A stretch of DNA of 64,000 bases from Chloroflexia bacterium SDU3-3. GTDB lineage: Bacteria; Chloroflexota; Chloroflexia; Chloroflexales; Roseiflexaceae. The notes beneath the pieces are model-generated. The model did not search any database. It was not told the origin of the DNA and saw only the letters and a program-made list of their open reading frames with translations. The stretch's first letter is position 1. The number at the start of each line of letters is the position of its first letter. Made by a program: the position numbers and the translations under genes. The DNA is taken from positions 1-64,000 of the forward strand of contig WBOU01000016.1 of NCBI GenBank assembly GCA_009268125.1. The letters run 5' to 3'. This document shows positions 52,725 to 61,044 of this stretch, piece by piece.

Positions 52725-52915
52725 CCGTGAAGATCTGCCCTGAGCATATCATCGTAGTATCCTACCGACGATAGCGAGCGGCTGAGCGATCTGTGACACG
52801 CTGCTGATGTACCTGAGATACACACTACAAAAAACGTGCCACCAGAGCTTTTTGGTCCCCATCTCTGGCGGCGGGCGCAGAAAACTGTTGGGGAACTAGC
52901 AACGAGGATGCACAG

Positions 52916-54295
52916 ATGATGGATATGTCGATGGGGATGGGGCTGCTGCCGCAGCAGCAGATGCGTGCATCGCCCGCACTGATCGCGCTCAACAACATGC
53001 TGGTGCTCTCGAACACCGAGCTGCAGCAGCTGGTGCAGCAGGAGATCGAGGACAACCCGGCCCTTGAGCAGCTGGAGAGCGAGGAGTCGCTGTGCAGCCG
53101 CTGCGGTCGCCCGCTGAGCGGTGCGACCTGCATCTACTGCCTCCACGAGGACATGCGCCTAGCCGAGGCCGAGCGCGACGATAGCAGCGGCACGCCGCCC
53201 GACGACGAGTTCGACCCCATGCTGGCCATCGCCGCGCCGATCTCGCTGCAGGAGAGCCTGCAGCGCGACCTGCACATCTCGCTGCCCCAGGAGGATCACG
53301 GCATCGCCGACTACCTGCTCGGCTCGCTCAACGACCAAGGCTTCCTCGACGATGATGTCGATATTATCGCCGATATCCTGCGCACCGATGCCCCACGCGT
53401 CGAGCGCGTGCTCAAGAAGCTCCAGGAGCTTGGCCCGGCGGGCGTGGGCGCGCGCAACATCCAGGAGTGCCTGCTCATCCAGATCGATAGGCTTGAGGCC
53501 ACCGGCATCAGCAACCCCCACATCCACAAGATCGTAGCTGACCACTGGCTCGATCTCGGCGAGCACCGCTACGGCGTGATCGCCCAGGCCCTCGGCATCA
53601 GCTACGAGGATGTGGTGGAGGCCCGCGACTTCATGCGCCAGCACCTGCGGCCCTTCCCGCTGGAGAGCACCGGCGACGGCCACACCACATCCGAGACCAC
53701 CTACCTCATCCCCGACGTGATCATCCGCGAGGAGGCCGACAAGCTGGTGATCGAAGTGGTTGAGTCGCGCCGCTTCTACCTGCGGCTCAGCCCGATCTAC
53801 CAGGATCTCACCCAGGCCGTCACCGCTGGCGAGCAGCAGGTCTCCGTCGAGGAGCGCGACCACCTGCGCACCTTCGTGTCGCGGGCGCGGCTGTTCCTCA
53901 CCAACATCCGCCAGCGCCGCGAGACCATCCGCCGCATCGCCGAGTATCTGGTGGAGCGGCAGGAGGCCTACCTGCGCCACGGCGTGCGCCACCTGGAGCC
54001 GCTGACCCGCGCCGAGGTGGCCAACGCGGTGGGCGTGCACGAGTCGACGGTGAGCCGCGCCACCGCCAACAAGTTTGTGCAGCTCCCCAGCAAGCAGATC
54101 GTCCCCTTCAGCCACTTCTTCACCGCATCGCTCTCGATCAAGGATGTGATCCAGGAGCTGGTCAACAACGAGAAGGTGCCGCTCACCGATCAAGAGCTAG
54201 TGGAGATGCTAGGTGAGCGCGGGTTCGACGTGGCCCGCCGCACGGTGGCCAAATACCGCGCGCAGCTGGGCATCCTGCCCTCTACGCTGCGCTAG
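52916..54295 (+). CDS. rpoN: RNA polymerase sigma-54 factor with zinc-ribbon-like insert
   Basis: A 459-residue sigma-54. Region I, the Gln/Leu-rich activator-responsive part, is residues 1-50 (NMLVLSNTELQQLVQQEIED, NPALEQLE). Region II follows. The core-binding region includes SLQESLQRDLHISLP and GPAGVGARNIQECLLIQI. The DNA-binding part has the helix-turn-helix TRAEVANAVGVHESTVSRAT and the RpoN box ARRTVAKYR at 440-448. Unusual is CSRCGRPLSGATCIYC (Cys60, 63, 72, 75) in region II, a likely zinc ribbon. GAGGATG precedes the start; ATG 52919 is equally possible. Confidence 0.95.
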   Translation: MMDMSMGMGLLPQQQMRASPALIALNNMLVLSNTELQQLVQQEIEDNPALEQLESEESLCSRCGRPLSGATCIYCLHEDMRLAEAERDDSSGTPPDDEFDPMLAIAAPISLQESLQRDLHISLPQEDHGIADYLLGSLNDQGFLDDDVDIIADILRTDAPRVERVLKKLQELGPAGVGARNIQECLLIQIDRLEATGISNPHIHKIVADHWLDLGEHRYGVIAQALGISYEDVVEARDFMRQHLRPFPLESTGDGHTTSETTYLIPDVIIREEADKLVIEVVESRRFYLRLSPIYQDLTQAVTAGEQQVSVEERDHLRTFVSRARLFLTNIRQRRETIRRIAEYLVERQEAYLRHGVRHLEPLTRAEVANAVGVHESTVSRATANKFVQLPSKQIVPFSHFFTASLSIKDVIQELVNNEKVPLTDQELVEMLGERGFDVARRTVAKYRAQLGILPSTLR

Positions 54296-54520
54296 TAGGG
54301 GCTATTCGTTACCCAGCCGTTGCGCTGGGGCGAACGGGCAACGCGCCAAGCAGTGCCGACGTTTGCCCCAGCGCAGAATGGACCCGCTGCGAGCGATTGC
54401 CATTTCCCCTTCATATCTTTGTGGTATTCGTCCCCTTGGAGTCTTGGTGGTACATATTGTTGGTGTTTCGATCATGCGTAGGCCCTAGCTGCGCTAGGCC
54501 GCGCCAGCGCCGGGGGAAGA
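54296..54520. other. Intergenic hairpin and family B repeat after rpoN
   Basis: TGCGCTGGGGCGAACG at 54321-54336 pairs, with one mismatch-like wobble, with CGTTTGCCCCAGCGCA at 54360-54375: a probable terminator without a T-run. Family B text (TTTGTGGTATTCGTCCCCTT, GGAGTCTTGGTGGTACA) is at about 54417-54455. No gene seen. Confidence 0.55.
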
Positions 54521-54529
54521 TGGTATGAT
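54521..54529 (+). promoter_or_regulatory. Extended -10 promoter of the YggT-like gene cluster
   Basis: TGGTATGAT, 38 bases before the ATG at 54567. Confidence 0.6.
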
Positions 54530-54566
54530 AGCGCATCTCGATACGTATCCGAAAGGAAATGATCGC

Positions 54567-54863
54567 ATGCGCTATCTCCCTCCGCTGCTCAGCGCCCTCG
54601 GGGCCATCGAGGCCCTGCTGATCGCGCGGCTGCTGCTGCGGCTTATGGCGGCCCGCCCCGACAACCCGGCCTTCGCGGCGCTGCTGGCCGTCACCGGTGT
54701 GCTGCGCGCACCCCTGGCCGCCCTCGATGCTGGGCAGCCGCAATTTGGCGCGACGCTTGAATTCTCCACGCTGGCGCTGCTCGTGCTGCTGGCCGCCATC
54801 ATGCTGGCGCTAGGGCTGCTGGCCCGGCGTAGCACCCAAACCGCAAGGATATCGCATGGATAA
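54567..54863 (+). CDS. YggT-like small membrane protein
   Basis: A 98-residue protein with two or three hydrophobic helices. The first half, LIARLLLRLMAARPDNPAFA followed by LLAVTGVLRAPLAAL, resembles the YggT repeat (R..L.L....NP....L...T.P...P), and the second half is a long hydrophobic helix (LEFSTLALLVLLAAIMLALG). The family is linked to cell-surface or osmotic functions without firm proof. AAAGGAAATG precedes the ATG. Its end overlaps the next gene by eight bases. Confidence 0.7.
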   Translation: MRYLPPLLSALGAIEALLIARLLLRLMAARPDNPAFAALLAVTGVLRAPLAALDAGQPQFGATLEFSTLALLVLLAAIMLALGLLARRSTQTARISHG

Positions 54864-55326
54864 TGCTTTCACCCAGTTCCTAGCCATATTTGGCATCATC
54901 GCCGCCACATGCGTCATCATCGGCCTGCTTGGGCTGGCGCTGCTGGTGCGCTCCATCCGCCAGCTCGACATCCCGCGCGACGCCGACTTCTTCACCACCA
55001 TGCGCCATGTGCCGATTGCGCTGGTCATTATGCTCGACCTGCTGGATCTAGGGATGGACATCTTCGCCACGCCGATCGTGTGGATCTTTCTTGACCGCAT
55101 GGGCCTGCCCAGCCTGCGTAACAAGGCTCTGATCGAGGCGCTCATCCCCTTCACCGGCCCCATCCCCACCTTCACCATTGGGTGGATCGCCGCGCGGTGG
55201 CTGAACCTTGGCGAGGCCGACCTACATATGGCCCGGCAGCTCGCGCAGGGCATCCGCCCGCAGATCATCGATATGGACGAGGGCGGGCCGACGCGCTACA
55301 ATGCACCCAGGAAAGAGATCCGCTAG
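54856..55326 (+). CDS. Hypothetical membrane protein
   Basis: A 156-residue protein with about three hydrophobic helices: FLAIFGIIAATCVIIGLLGL, then MRHVPIALVIMLDLLDLGMD, then PFTGPIPTFTIGWIAARWLN. The C-terminal tail is hydrophilic (RPQIIDMDEGGPTRYNAPRK). I do not recognise a family. Overlap with the YggT-like gene indicates coupled translation, and the GlsB-like gene follows 60 bases on, so the three form a small membrane-protein operon. Confidence 0.6.
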   Translation: MDNAFTQFLAIFGIIAATCVIIGLLGLALLVRSIRQLDIPRDADFFTTMRHVPIALVIMLDLLDLGMDIFATPIVWIFLDRMGLPSLRNKALIEALIPFTGPIPTFTIGWIAARWLNLGEADLHMARQLAQGIRPQIIDMDEGGPTRYNAPRKEIR

Positions 55327-55388
55327 CAATAGCGATGGTCTCAACTCCTCCCGGCGCGCTCTGCCGCGCCCGCATATGGAGAGACAAC

Positions 55389-55712
55389 ATGGACCTGCTG
55401 CTTGAGATCATTATGGCGGTGACGATCGTGGGGATCTGCGGCGCGATCGCCGAGTTCGTGGTGGGCTACAGCCCCGGCCAGATCCTGCTGGTGATGCTGG
55501 TGGGCGTGGTAGGCGCATACCTTGGCAACGGTATCGCGATTGGGCTGGCGGCCTTCATCCCATCGCTGCCATCGCTCATCCTGATCAGGGTCGGCACCTT
55601 TACCTTCGACCTGATCTGGACCTTCCTTGGCTCGTGCCTCATCCTGCTGGTGCTTTCGCTGCTGCGCGGCGGGCGGCGGCGCACGATCTTCGCCAACGGC
55701 GCTGGCGAGTAG
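55389..55712 (+). CDS. GlsB/YeaQ/YmgE-type small membrane protein
   Basis: A 107-residue protein with three or four hydrophobic helices. ICGAIAEFVVGYSPGQILLV is the beginning of the transglycosylase-associated protein family, although the usual Gly-rich 'G..A..I..G' pattern is only partly kept, and FTFDLIWTFLGSCLILLVLS closes it. Family members are induced by general stress in many bacteria but their role is unclear. GGAGAG lies before the ATG. Its stop codon begins the left arm of a 21-bp inverted repeat. Confidence 0.65.
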   Translation: MDLLLEIIMAVTIVGICGAIAEFVVGYSPGQILLVMLVGVVGAYLGNGIAIGLAAFIPSLPSLILIRVGTFTFDLIWTFLGSCLILLVLSLLRGGRRRTIFANGAGE

Positions 55713-55759
55713 GCATAGCAACGCGCTGGCGGGTGGCTCCGCCAGCGCGTTGCTATGCC
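55712..55759. terminator. Perfect 21-bp inverted repeat between convergent genes
   Basis: GGCATAGCAACGCGCTGGCG(G) at 55712-55732 pairs perfectly with its complement at 55739-55759 around GTGGCT. It serves the GlsB-like gene on plus and possibly the kinase gene on minus, so a bidirectional terminator is likely. Confidence 0.65.
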
Positions 55760-55775
55760 CTAGAGAAATATGTAG

Positions 55776-57671
55776 CTAGCCGATCGCAGGCAGCAACACC
55801 ACAAACGCCGTCCCACCCTCAGTCGCCTCCACCGTGATCGTCCCCGAGTGCTGCTCGATAATGCTGTAGCTCACCGCCAGGCTCAGGCCGGTGCGATCTA
55901 CCTTGGTGCTGTAGAACGGCTCAAACAGGCTGCCCATCGACTCAGGGTCGATTCCGCCGCCCGTATCCGAGATCACCACCCGCACCATCCGCCCGCTTGG
56001 CGAATCCACCGCCGCCGTCTGCAGCACCAGCCTGCCCCCGGAGGGCATGGCCTCACTGGCGTTCTGGATCAGGCTGCCGAGCACCTGGCGCAGCTGGCTG
56101 GCCACCCCGCGCACCCGTGGCAGATAGGCATCCCACAGGCGCTCCACCGCCACGCCCTGCGCCTGCAGCTGCGGCGCATAGGCCGACAGCACCGACTCAA
56201 GCAGCTCGTGCAACGAGATCGGGCGCATGCCCTCGCGCATGGCTGGCCGGTAGAGGTCCATCATCTGCTGCACCACCCCCACCAGCTGCGCGACCTGCGC
56301 GTTAGCCATCTGGATGATCTGGCGGTGGCGATCTGCCGAGAGGCGATTCTCAAGCAGCAGGTTGATCGAGCTTTGCAGCGCCTGCAGCGGGTTGTTTACC
56401 TCGTGGGCAATCGATGCGCTCAGCCGCCCCATGCCCGAGAGCTTCTCGGCGCGGATGGCCTGCTGGGTCTGGCGATTGCGCTCGCGTATGTCGCGGGCGA
56501 TCACCAGCAGGTAGGGGCGATCGGCATATGCGATCGCGCTAACCGCCACCGATACTGCAATCTTATGTCCACCGCGCGCATGCAGGGTAGCCTCAAACTC
56601 GGGCGCGTTTACGCGTGTTTCCAGGCCATACACATAGTCGGCAGCGATCAGGGCCTGCGGGGCCAGCTTCTGCAGCGCATCCTGGCTGTACCCGCTGAGC
56701 GCCACAGTCGCCGCATTGGCCTCTACAATCCGCTGCGATTTCCCATCCAGCAGCAGTGCGCAATCTTGGGACTGTGCCAGCACCGCCCGATACGAGGCCA
56801 GCAGGCCAGCCAGCGCACCGCGCGACCGCATCTGGCTGATGGCCACCGCCGCAATACTGGCGATCGCCAGCAACATGTCGTGCTGCGCGGCACCCCAGCC
56901 GCCAGAGGTGCGCCGCTCGATCAGGAGCGCGCCCGCCACTCGCTGCTCAAACAGCATCGGCACCGCTACATAGGTATGCTGGGGGTCAAAGGCCAGATCG
57001 GCGATCCCATCGGGGCGCGGCATATCGGGCACCACCGAAAGCACGCGCCCGTGGGCGATCACCCACTCGGCGCGGTCTAGCCAGCGCGCCGACTCGTCGG
57101 GCGGCAGCAGCGATGCCGCCAGCGAGGGCACCCCGCCCTCCACCAGCACCAGCAGCACCTGTTCGAGCGCCAGCACCTCGTGGGTCACATCGACAATCTG
57201 CTGATAGAGACGGGAAAGATCCGCCTGGCCCATGAGCCGCTCGCTCACCATGCCGAGCGGATGAGCAAGCATGGGCGTCTGGGGCGGCGCGCCCATAGCG
57301 CCCGGCACAACCTCGCGCGCCAGCGAGCGCAGCAGCTCGATGGAAAACGGCTTGAGCAGCACGGCGCGCGCCCCCAGGCGGGTCGCCTCATCGGAGTGCG
57401 CCGAGGAGCCATAGCCCGTCATCACCACCACCATCGTCGATGGGCTTGATCGGCGAAGCTCGCGCAGCACCTCGATCCCGCCAACGCGCGGCAGGTGGAC
57501 ATCCACCAGCACCAGATCGAAAGGATCCGCGGTGCCGATCAGCTCCAGCGCCACATCACCATCGTCGGCCTGCTCGACGTAGTAGCCAAGCTGGGCCAGC
57601 ACCATCACGCACAGCTCGCGGATGGAGCGCTCATCATCTATTACCAACGCGCGGCCAGAATCGGTGCCCAT
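55776..57671 (-). CDS. REC-GAF-PAS histidine kinase
   Basis: A 631-residue cytoplasmic signalling protein. Receiver 8-125 with Asp57 (DLVLVDVHLP) and Lys107. A GAF domain spans about 145-285 and a PAS domain about 300-400 (CALLLDGKSQRIVEANAATV). HisKA has His423 in SASIAHEVNNPLQAL, and the ATPase domain has LGSLIQNASEAMPSG (N box), VISDTGGGIDPESMG (G1) and LFEPFYSTKVDRTG (F box). The G2 loop GLSLAVSYSI lacks one of the usual glycines. An N-terminal receiver before a kinase suggests it is itself a phosphorelay target. No membrane segment is seen. It may pair with the NtrC-type regulator at 50726. Confidence 0.9.
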   Translation of the reverse strand: MGTDSGRALVIDDERSIRELCVMVLAQLGYYVEQADDGDVALELIGTADPFDLVLVDVHLPRVGGIEVLRELRRSSPSTMVVVMTGYGSSAHSDEATRLGARAVLLKPFSIELLRSLAREVVPGAMGAPPQTPMLAHPLGMVSERLMGQADLSRLYQQIVDVTHEVLALEQVLLVLVEGGVPSLAASLLPPDESARWLDRAEWVIAHGRVLSVVPDMPRPDGIADLAFDPQHTYVAVPMLFEQRVAGALLIERRTSGGWGAAQHDMLLAIASIAAVAISQMRSRGALAGLLASYRAVLAQSQDCALLLDGKSQRIVEANAATVALSGYSQDALQKLAPQALIAADYVYGLETRVNAPEFEATLHARGGHKIAVSVAVSAIAYADRPYLLVIARDIRERNRQTQQAIRAEKLSGMGRLSASIAHEVNNPLQALQSSINLLLENRLSADRHRQIIQMANAQVAQLVGVVQQMMDLYRPAMREGMRPISLHELLESVLSAYAPQLQAQGVAVERLWDAYLPRVRGVASQLRQVLGSLIQNASEAMPSGGRLVLQTAAVDSPSGRMVRVVISDTGGGIDPESMGSLFEPFYSTKVDRTGLSLAVSYSIIEQHSGTITVEATEGGTAFVVLLPAIG

Positions 57672-57813
57672 GGGTTCTGTGACCTTTACCCTTCACAAGC
57701 ATGGCGGGCAACACCAGAGTGCAGCCTCCAGAGATAGAGGTATAGCATTGGGGGCGCGTCGCAACGCGGCGTGCCCCCACAGCGCACAAGCCAGGCCAGC
57801 GCAGCCGTGTGGC

Positions 57814-58425
57814 CTAGCCGCCGTGCCGCCCACGTAGCTCGGCCAGCACCGACTCAAGCGGCAAGCCCTGGTCCTCTAGCAGCACCAAGCTGTGGTAGAG
57901 CAGATCGGCCAGCTCCCAAGAAAGCTCGGTGTGCGAGGCATTTTTCGCTGCGATCACCACCTCGGTCGCCTCCTCGCCGATCTTCTTGCCGATCCGATCG
58001 ACCCCGCCGATCAGCAGCTTGGTGGTGTACGAGCCCTCAGGGCGCTCGGCATTGCGCTTCTTGACCACATCGGCCAGCCGTGAGAGCTCGGCCAGCGCAG
58101 GGACTGGCTCGTGGTGGATCTCGCCCTCAAGATCGCGGTGGAAGCAAGTCGGCTCGCCGGTGTGGCAGGTCGGGCCGTGTGGCTCGGCCAGCACCAGCAG
58201 CGCATCGCCATCGCAGTCCTGGCGAATCGCGACCAGATCCAGCACATTCCCCGATGTCTCGCCCTTGGTCCAGTAGCTCTGGCGGCTGCGGCTCCAGAAT
58301 GTCACCTGCCGTGTCTCGCGCGTCCTTCGCAGGGCCTCCTCGTTCATGTAGCCCAGCATCAGCACCTCGCCGCTGCGGGCGTGCTGCACGATCACCGGGA
58401 TGAGGCCGTTGTCGTCGTATTTCAC
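57814..58425 (-). CDS. hisIE: Bifunctional phosphoribosyl-AMP cyclohydrolase / phosphoribosyl-ATP pyrophosphatase
   Basis: A 203-residue enzyme of histidine synthesis, steps two and three. The HisI half has EVLMLGYMNEEALRRTRETR, WTKGETSGN and the zinc ligands in RQDCDGDALLV and CHTGEPTCF. The HisE half begins about residue 110 and has GSYTTKLL, KKIGEEATEVVIAAKN and ELSWELADLLYHSLVLL. Both halves are complete. It lies downstream of purH on the same strand; both steps meet at AICAR, which HisF/H releases and PurH consumes. A hairpin between them suggests separate transcripts or partial read-through. Confidence 0.95.
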   Translation of the reverse strand: MKYDDNGLIPVIVQHARSGEVLMLGYMNEEALRRTRETRQVTFWSRSRQSYWTKGETSGNVLDLVAIRQDCDGDALLVLAEPHGPTCHTGEPTCFHRDLEGEIHHEPVPALAELSRLADVVKKRNAERPEGSYTTKLLIGGVDRIGKKIGEEATEVVIAAKNASHTELSWELADLLYHSLVLLEDQGLPLESVLAELRGRHGG

Positions 58426-58441
58426 CGATCTCTCCAGACCA

Positions 58442-58475
58442 GAGCGGCATGGGGCACATGCGCCCCATGCCGCTC
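58442..58475 (-). terminator. Hairpin between purH and hisIE
   Basis: GAGCGGCATGGGGC pairs perfectly with GCCCCATGCCGCTC across six bases; no clear T-run follows on the minus strand. Confidence 0.5.
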
Positions 58476-58481
58476 GCTTGC

Positions 58482-59999
58482 TTAGTGGCGGAAGTGCCGC
58501 CGCCCCGTAAACACCATCGCCAGCCCCAACCGATCCGCCGCCGCGATCACCGCGTCGTCGCGCACCGACCCGCCCGGCTGGATGACCGCCGTCGCCCCCG
58601 CCGCCGCCGCAACCTCCACCCCGTCGGGGAAGGGGAAGAGCGCATCCGATGCGATCGCGCAGCCCTGGAGCGACAGCCCGGCGCGGGCCGCCTTCTCCAC
58701 CGCCACGCGCGAGCTATCGACGCGGCTCATCTGGCCAGCGCCCACGCCCAGCGTGCGGTCTGCGCCCACGTACACGATGGCGTTCGACTTCACGTGCTTC
58801 ACCACCCGCCAGCCAAAGCGCATGGCCAGCTCCTCGCTGGGCGTGGGCGCGCGCTTTGTCACCACCTGCCACTCCTCGCCCGCCAGCGGCGCGCGGTCCC
58901 ACTCCTGGGCCAGCAGGCCGCCGGGCACACTGTGCAGCATCAGCCTGCGCTCCGCCGAGACCGGGCGCAGCGCGCGCACCAGACGGCGGTTCTTCTTCTT
59001 GCGCAGCAGCTCCAGCGCCTCGGGGGTGAAATCGGGCGCGATCAAGATCTCGGTGAAGAGCTCATCGATCGCCTGGGCCAGCGATAGCTCCATGGGATGG
59101 TTGATCGCGATGACCCCGCCAAACGGTGCCTCACGATCAGTCGCAAAAGCAGCCTCCCAAGCCTCCAGCTGGGTCGCCCCCACGCCCACACCACAGGGGT
59201 TGGTGTGCTTCACGATCGTCAGCGCGCAGCCCTCGGCAGCAGGGAACTCTTCGGTCAGCTCCTGGGCTGCGGCGATATCGAGGATATTGATGTAGGAAAG
59301 CTCTTTGCCATGCAGCGTCTCGAAGAACTGGCCAAAGTCGCCATAGAGCGCAGCCTGCTGATGCGGGTTCTCGCCGTAGCGCAGCTCCTGCGCCTTGGGC
59401 AGCCCCACATTCAGCGTCGCGGGCAGAGCATCGCCGCCAAGGTACTGGGTGATCGCCGCATCGTAGGCGCTGGTGTGGGAGAAAGCCTTGGCCGCCAGCC
59501 GCCGCCGCAGCTCGGGCGTCACCGCGTTGGCACGCAGCGCATCCAGCACCGGCACGTAGTCGGCAGGGTCCACCACCACCAGCACATCCTGGTGATTTTT
59601 GGCCGCCGAGCGCACCATCGAGGGGCCACCGATATCGATATTCTCTATCGCATCCTCGAAGGTCACATCGGGTCGGGCTACGGTCTGCTGAAAGGGGTAG
59701 AGGTTGACCACCACAAGGTCGATCGGCCCAATCCCATGCGCCTTGATCGTGTCCATGTGCTCGGGCAGATCGCGCCGCGCCAAGATCCCGCCGTGGATGT
59801 TGGGATGCAGCGTCTTCACGCGGCCATCAAGGATCTCGGGGAAACCCGTCAGATCGCTCACTTTGGAGACGGGGATACCGGCCTGGGCCAGCGCCTTGGC
59901 GGTATTCCCCGTCGAAACAATAGCAACCCCCAGCTCGTGCAACCCTCGCGCAAACGCGTCCAGACCATCTTTTGCAGAAACACTAATGAGTGCGCGCAC
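58482..59999 (-). CDS. purH: Bifunctional AICAR formyltransferase / IMP cyclohydrolase
   Basis: A 505-residue enzyme for the last two steps of IMP synthesis. The MGS-like cyclohydrolase half has ALISVSAKDGLDAFARGL, STGNTAKAL, GRVKTLHPNIHGGIL and the IENIDIGGPSMVRSAAKNHQ motif. The formyltransferase half has LRYGENPHQQAALYGDF, VKHTNPCGVGVG, VKSNAIVYV and ASDALFPFPDGVE. The start is taken as GTG 59999, with AAAGGTAG seven bases upstream; an ATG ten codons earlier has no site. A minus-strand TGCTATAAT lies about 100 bases upstream, with a hairpin at the 5' end of the transcript. Confidence 0.96.
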   Translation of the reverse strand: MRALISVSAKDGLDAFARGLHELGVAIVSTGNTAKALAQAGIPVSKVSDLTGFPEILDGRVKTLHPNIHGGILARRDLPEHMDTIKAHGIGPIDLVVVNLYPFQQTVARPDVTFEDAIENIDIGGPSMVRSAAKNHQDVLVVVDPADYVPVLDALRANAVTPELRRRLAAKAFSHTSAYDAAITQYLGGDALPATLNVGLPKAQELRYGENPHQQAALYGDFGQFFETLHGKELSYINILDIAAAQELTEEFPAAEGCALTIVKHTNPCGVGVGATQLEAWEAAFATDREAPFGGVIAINHPMELSLAQAIDELFTEILIAPDFTPEALELLRKKKNRRLVRALRPVSAERRLMLHSVPGGLLAQEWDRAPLAGEEWQVVTKRAPTPSEELAMRFGWRVVKHVKSNAIVYVGADRTLGVGAGQMSRVDSSRVAVEKAARAGLSLQGCAIASDALFPFPDGVEVAAAAGATAVIQPGGSVRDDAVIAAADRLGLAMVFTGRRHFRH

Positions 60000-60065
60000 G
60001 GTACTACCTTTGGTCTCTAATGCGGCCAAACGCCTAGGGAAACCATGGCCGCAACAAACGGCAAC

Positions 60066-60095
60066 GGCCCTGCCCCCAACGGCAGGGGCAGGGCC
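60066..60095 (-). promoter_or_regulatory. Hairpin at the 5' end of the purH leader
   Basis: GGCCCTGCCCC pairs perfectly with GGGGCAGGGCC across eight bases. It begins where the purH transcript should start, so it could protect the mRNA end or regulate it. No T-run follows. Confidence 0.45.
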
Positions 60096-60098
60096 GCG

Positions 60099-60107
60099 AT
60101 TATAGCA
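60099..60107 (-). promoter_or_regulatory. Extended -10 promoter of purH
   Basis: Minus-strand TGCTATAAT. Confidence 0.6.
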
Positions 60108-60136
60108 CGAATAGCCTTAGGATGACCAATAAGGCT

Positions 60137-60946
60137 CTAGGCGATAGCCCCGAAGACCTCTTGGATATAGGACCGGACATCATTGGCGGGCTGGCGCACG
60201 CGGTTGGGGCCAAACACACGGTTGGCGCTGGCCTCAAACACATTCACTGCCGAGAGCGCCTGATCTTGCGTCACCACCGAGCGGTTCTCGATGCCAGCGC
60301 GGATGTAGGCGTCTTCCAGCAGGCCCCGCGCCGAGGGGCCAAGCGCGCTGGTGACGATCCGCTCAAGCTCGGGGTAGAGCGAGTCGACCAGGTTGGTCTC
60401 GCGCCGCTCGATCAGGCCGTTGCTGAGCAGGCGGGCGATGATCTCGCAGGTGCGAAGCTCGCCCAGGCCGCTGCGCTGAGAGATCTGAGCGATTGTATTC
60501 TTGCCGTTCACCATAGTTAGGACGCGCCACTCCTCGGCCTCGATATTGATCTCGTTGCTTGTCGAGGAGGGGTTTGTGACCAGCCGAGGAACCATTGACA
60601 GCGAGGGCAGCTGCGACTGCAGCTTCTCCCACGCCTCCTGGCGCATGATCCCCTCCATGATCATCATCTCATTGCTCAGCGTGATCGGCGAGCCTTCGAT
60701 GGAGACGTCATCGTGGAAGCGGAACGGACCAGAGGAAAAGGTGAAGAAGGTATACGCCGCCTCAAGCGGGGGCAGATTGCCAAGCTGTGCGCCGACGATC
60801 TTTCCATCGCGAAAGTAGAGCCAACCCTCAAGTGTTTCTGCGCCGCGCGCCCCCTGCAGAAACACCCCGCCGGTCTTCTTGCTCAGATCGACCAGCTGGA
60901 TGATATCGGTCAGGTGGAACTCGCTCAGATCGCCTTCAAGCGCCAT
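60137..60946 (-). CDS. DUF4388 (PATAN-type) signalling protein
   Basis: A 269-residue protein. Residues 1-105 form a DUF4388 domain: MALEGDLSEFHLTDIIQLVD, KKTGGVFLQG, LYFRDGKIVGAQLG and AYTFFTFSSGPFRF. These domains are common in gliding and predatory bacteria next to Ras-like GTPases. A middle winged-helix-like part follows (WRVLTMVNGKNTIAQISQRS, CEIIARLLSNGLIERR), then a helical C terminus. It lies about 100 bases after the MglA gene on the same strand. The start at MALEGD is chosen because homologous domains begin there; the upstream frame covers a tRNA-like scrap. Confidence 0.8.
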   Translation of the reverse strand: MALEGDLSEFHLTDIIQLVDLSKKTGGVFLQGARGAETLEGWLYFRDGKIVGAQLGNLPPLEAAYTFFTFSSGPFRFHDDVSIEGSPITLSNEMMIMEGIMRQEAWEKLQSQLPSLSMVPRLVTNPSSTSNEINIEAEEWRVLTMVNGKNTIAQISQRSGLGELRTCEIIARLLSNGLIERRETNLVDSLYPELERIVTSALGPSARGLLEDAYIRAGIENRSVVTQDQALSAVNVFEASANRVFGPNRVRQPANDVRSYIQEVFGAIA

Positions 60947-60994
60947 ACGACAGTTCTCAGTTCTAAGTTTTGAGTTGCTGAGCGGGCATCGCAA

Positions 60995-61022
60995 TGGTAT
61001 CGACGATAGGGATCGAACCTGC
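60995..61022 (-). other. tRNA 3'-end-like fragment
   Basis: On the minus strand GCAGGTTCGATCCCTAT, then CGTCGATACCA. This has a T-loop TTCGATC, a five-base T-stem with one mismatch, seven acceptor bases, a discriminator A and CCA, all in correct register. The 5' partner strand of the acceptor stem is missing, so it is not a working tRNA. Confidence 0.45.
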
Positions 61023-61044
61023 GAGCTCAAAACTCAAAGCTCGA

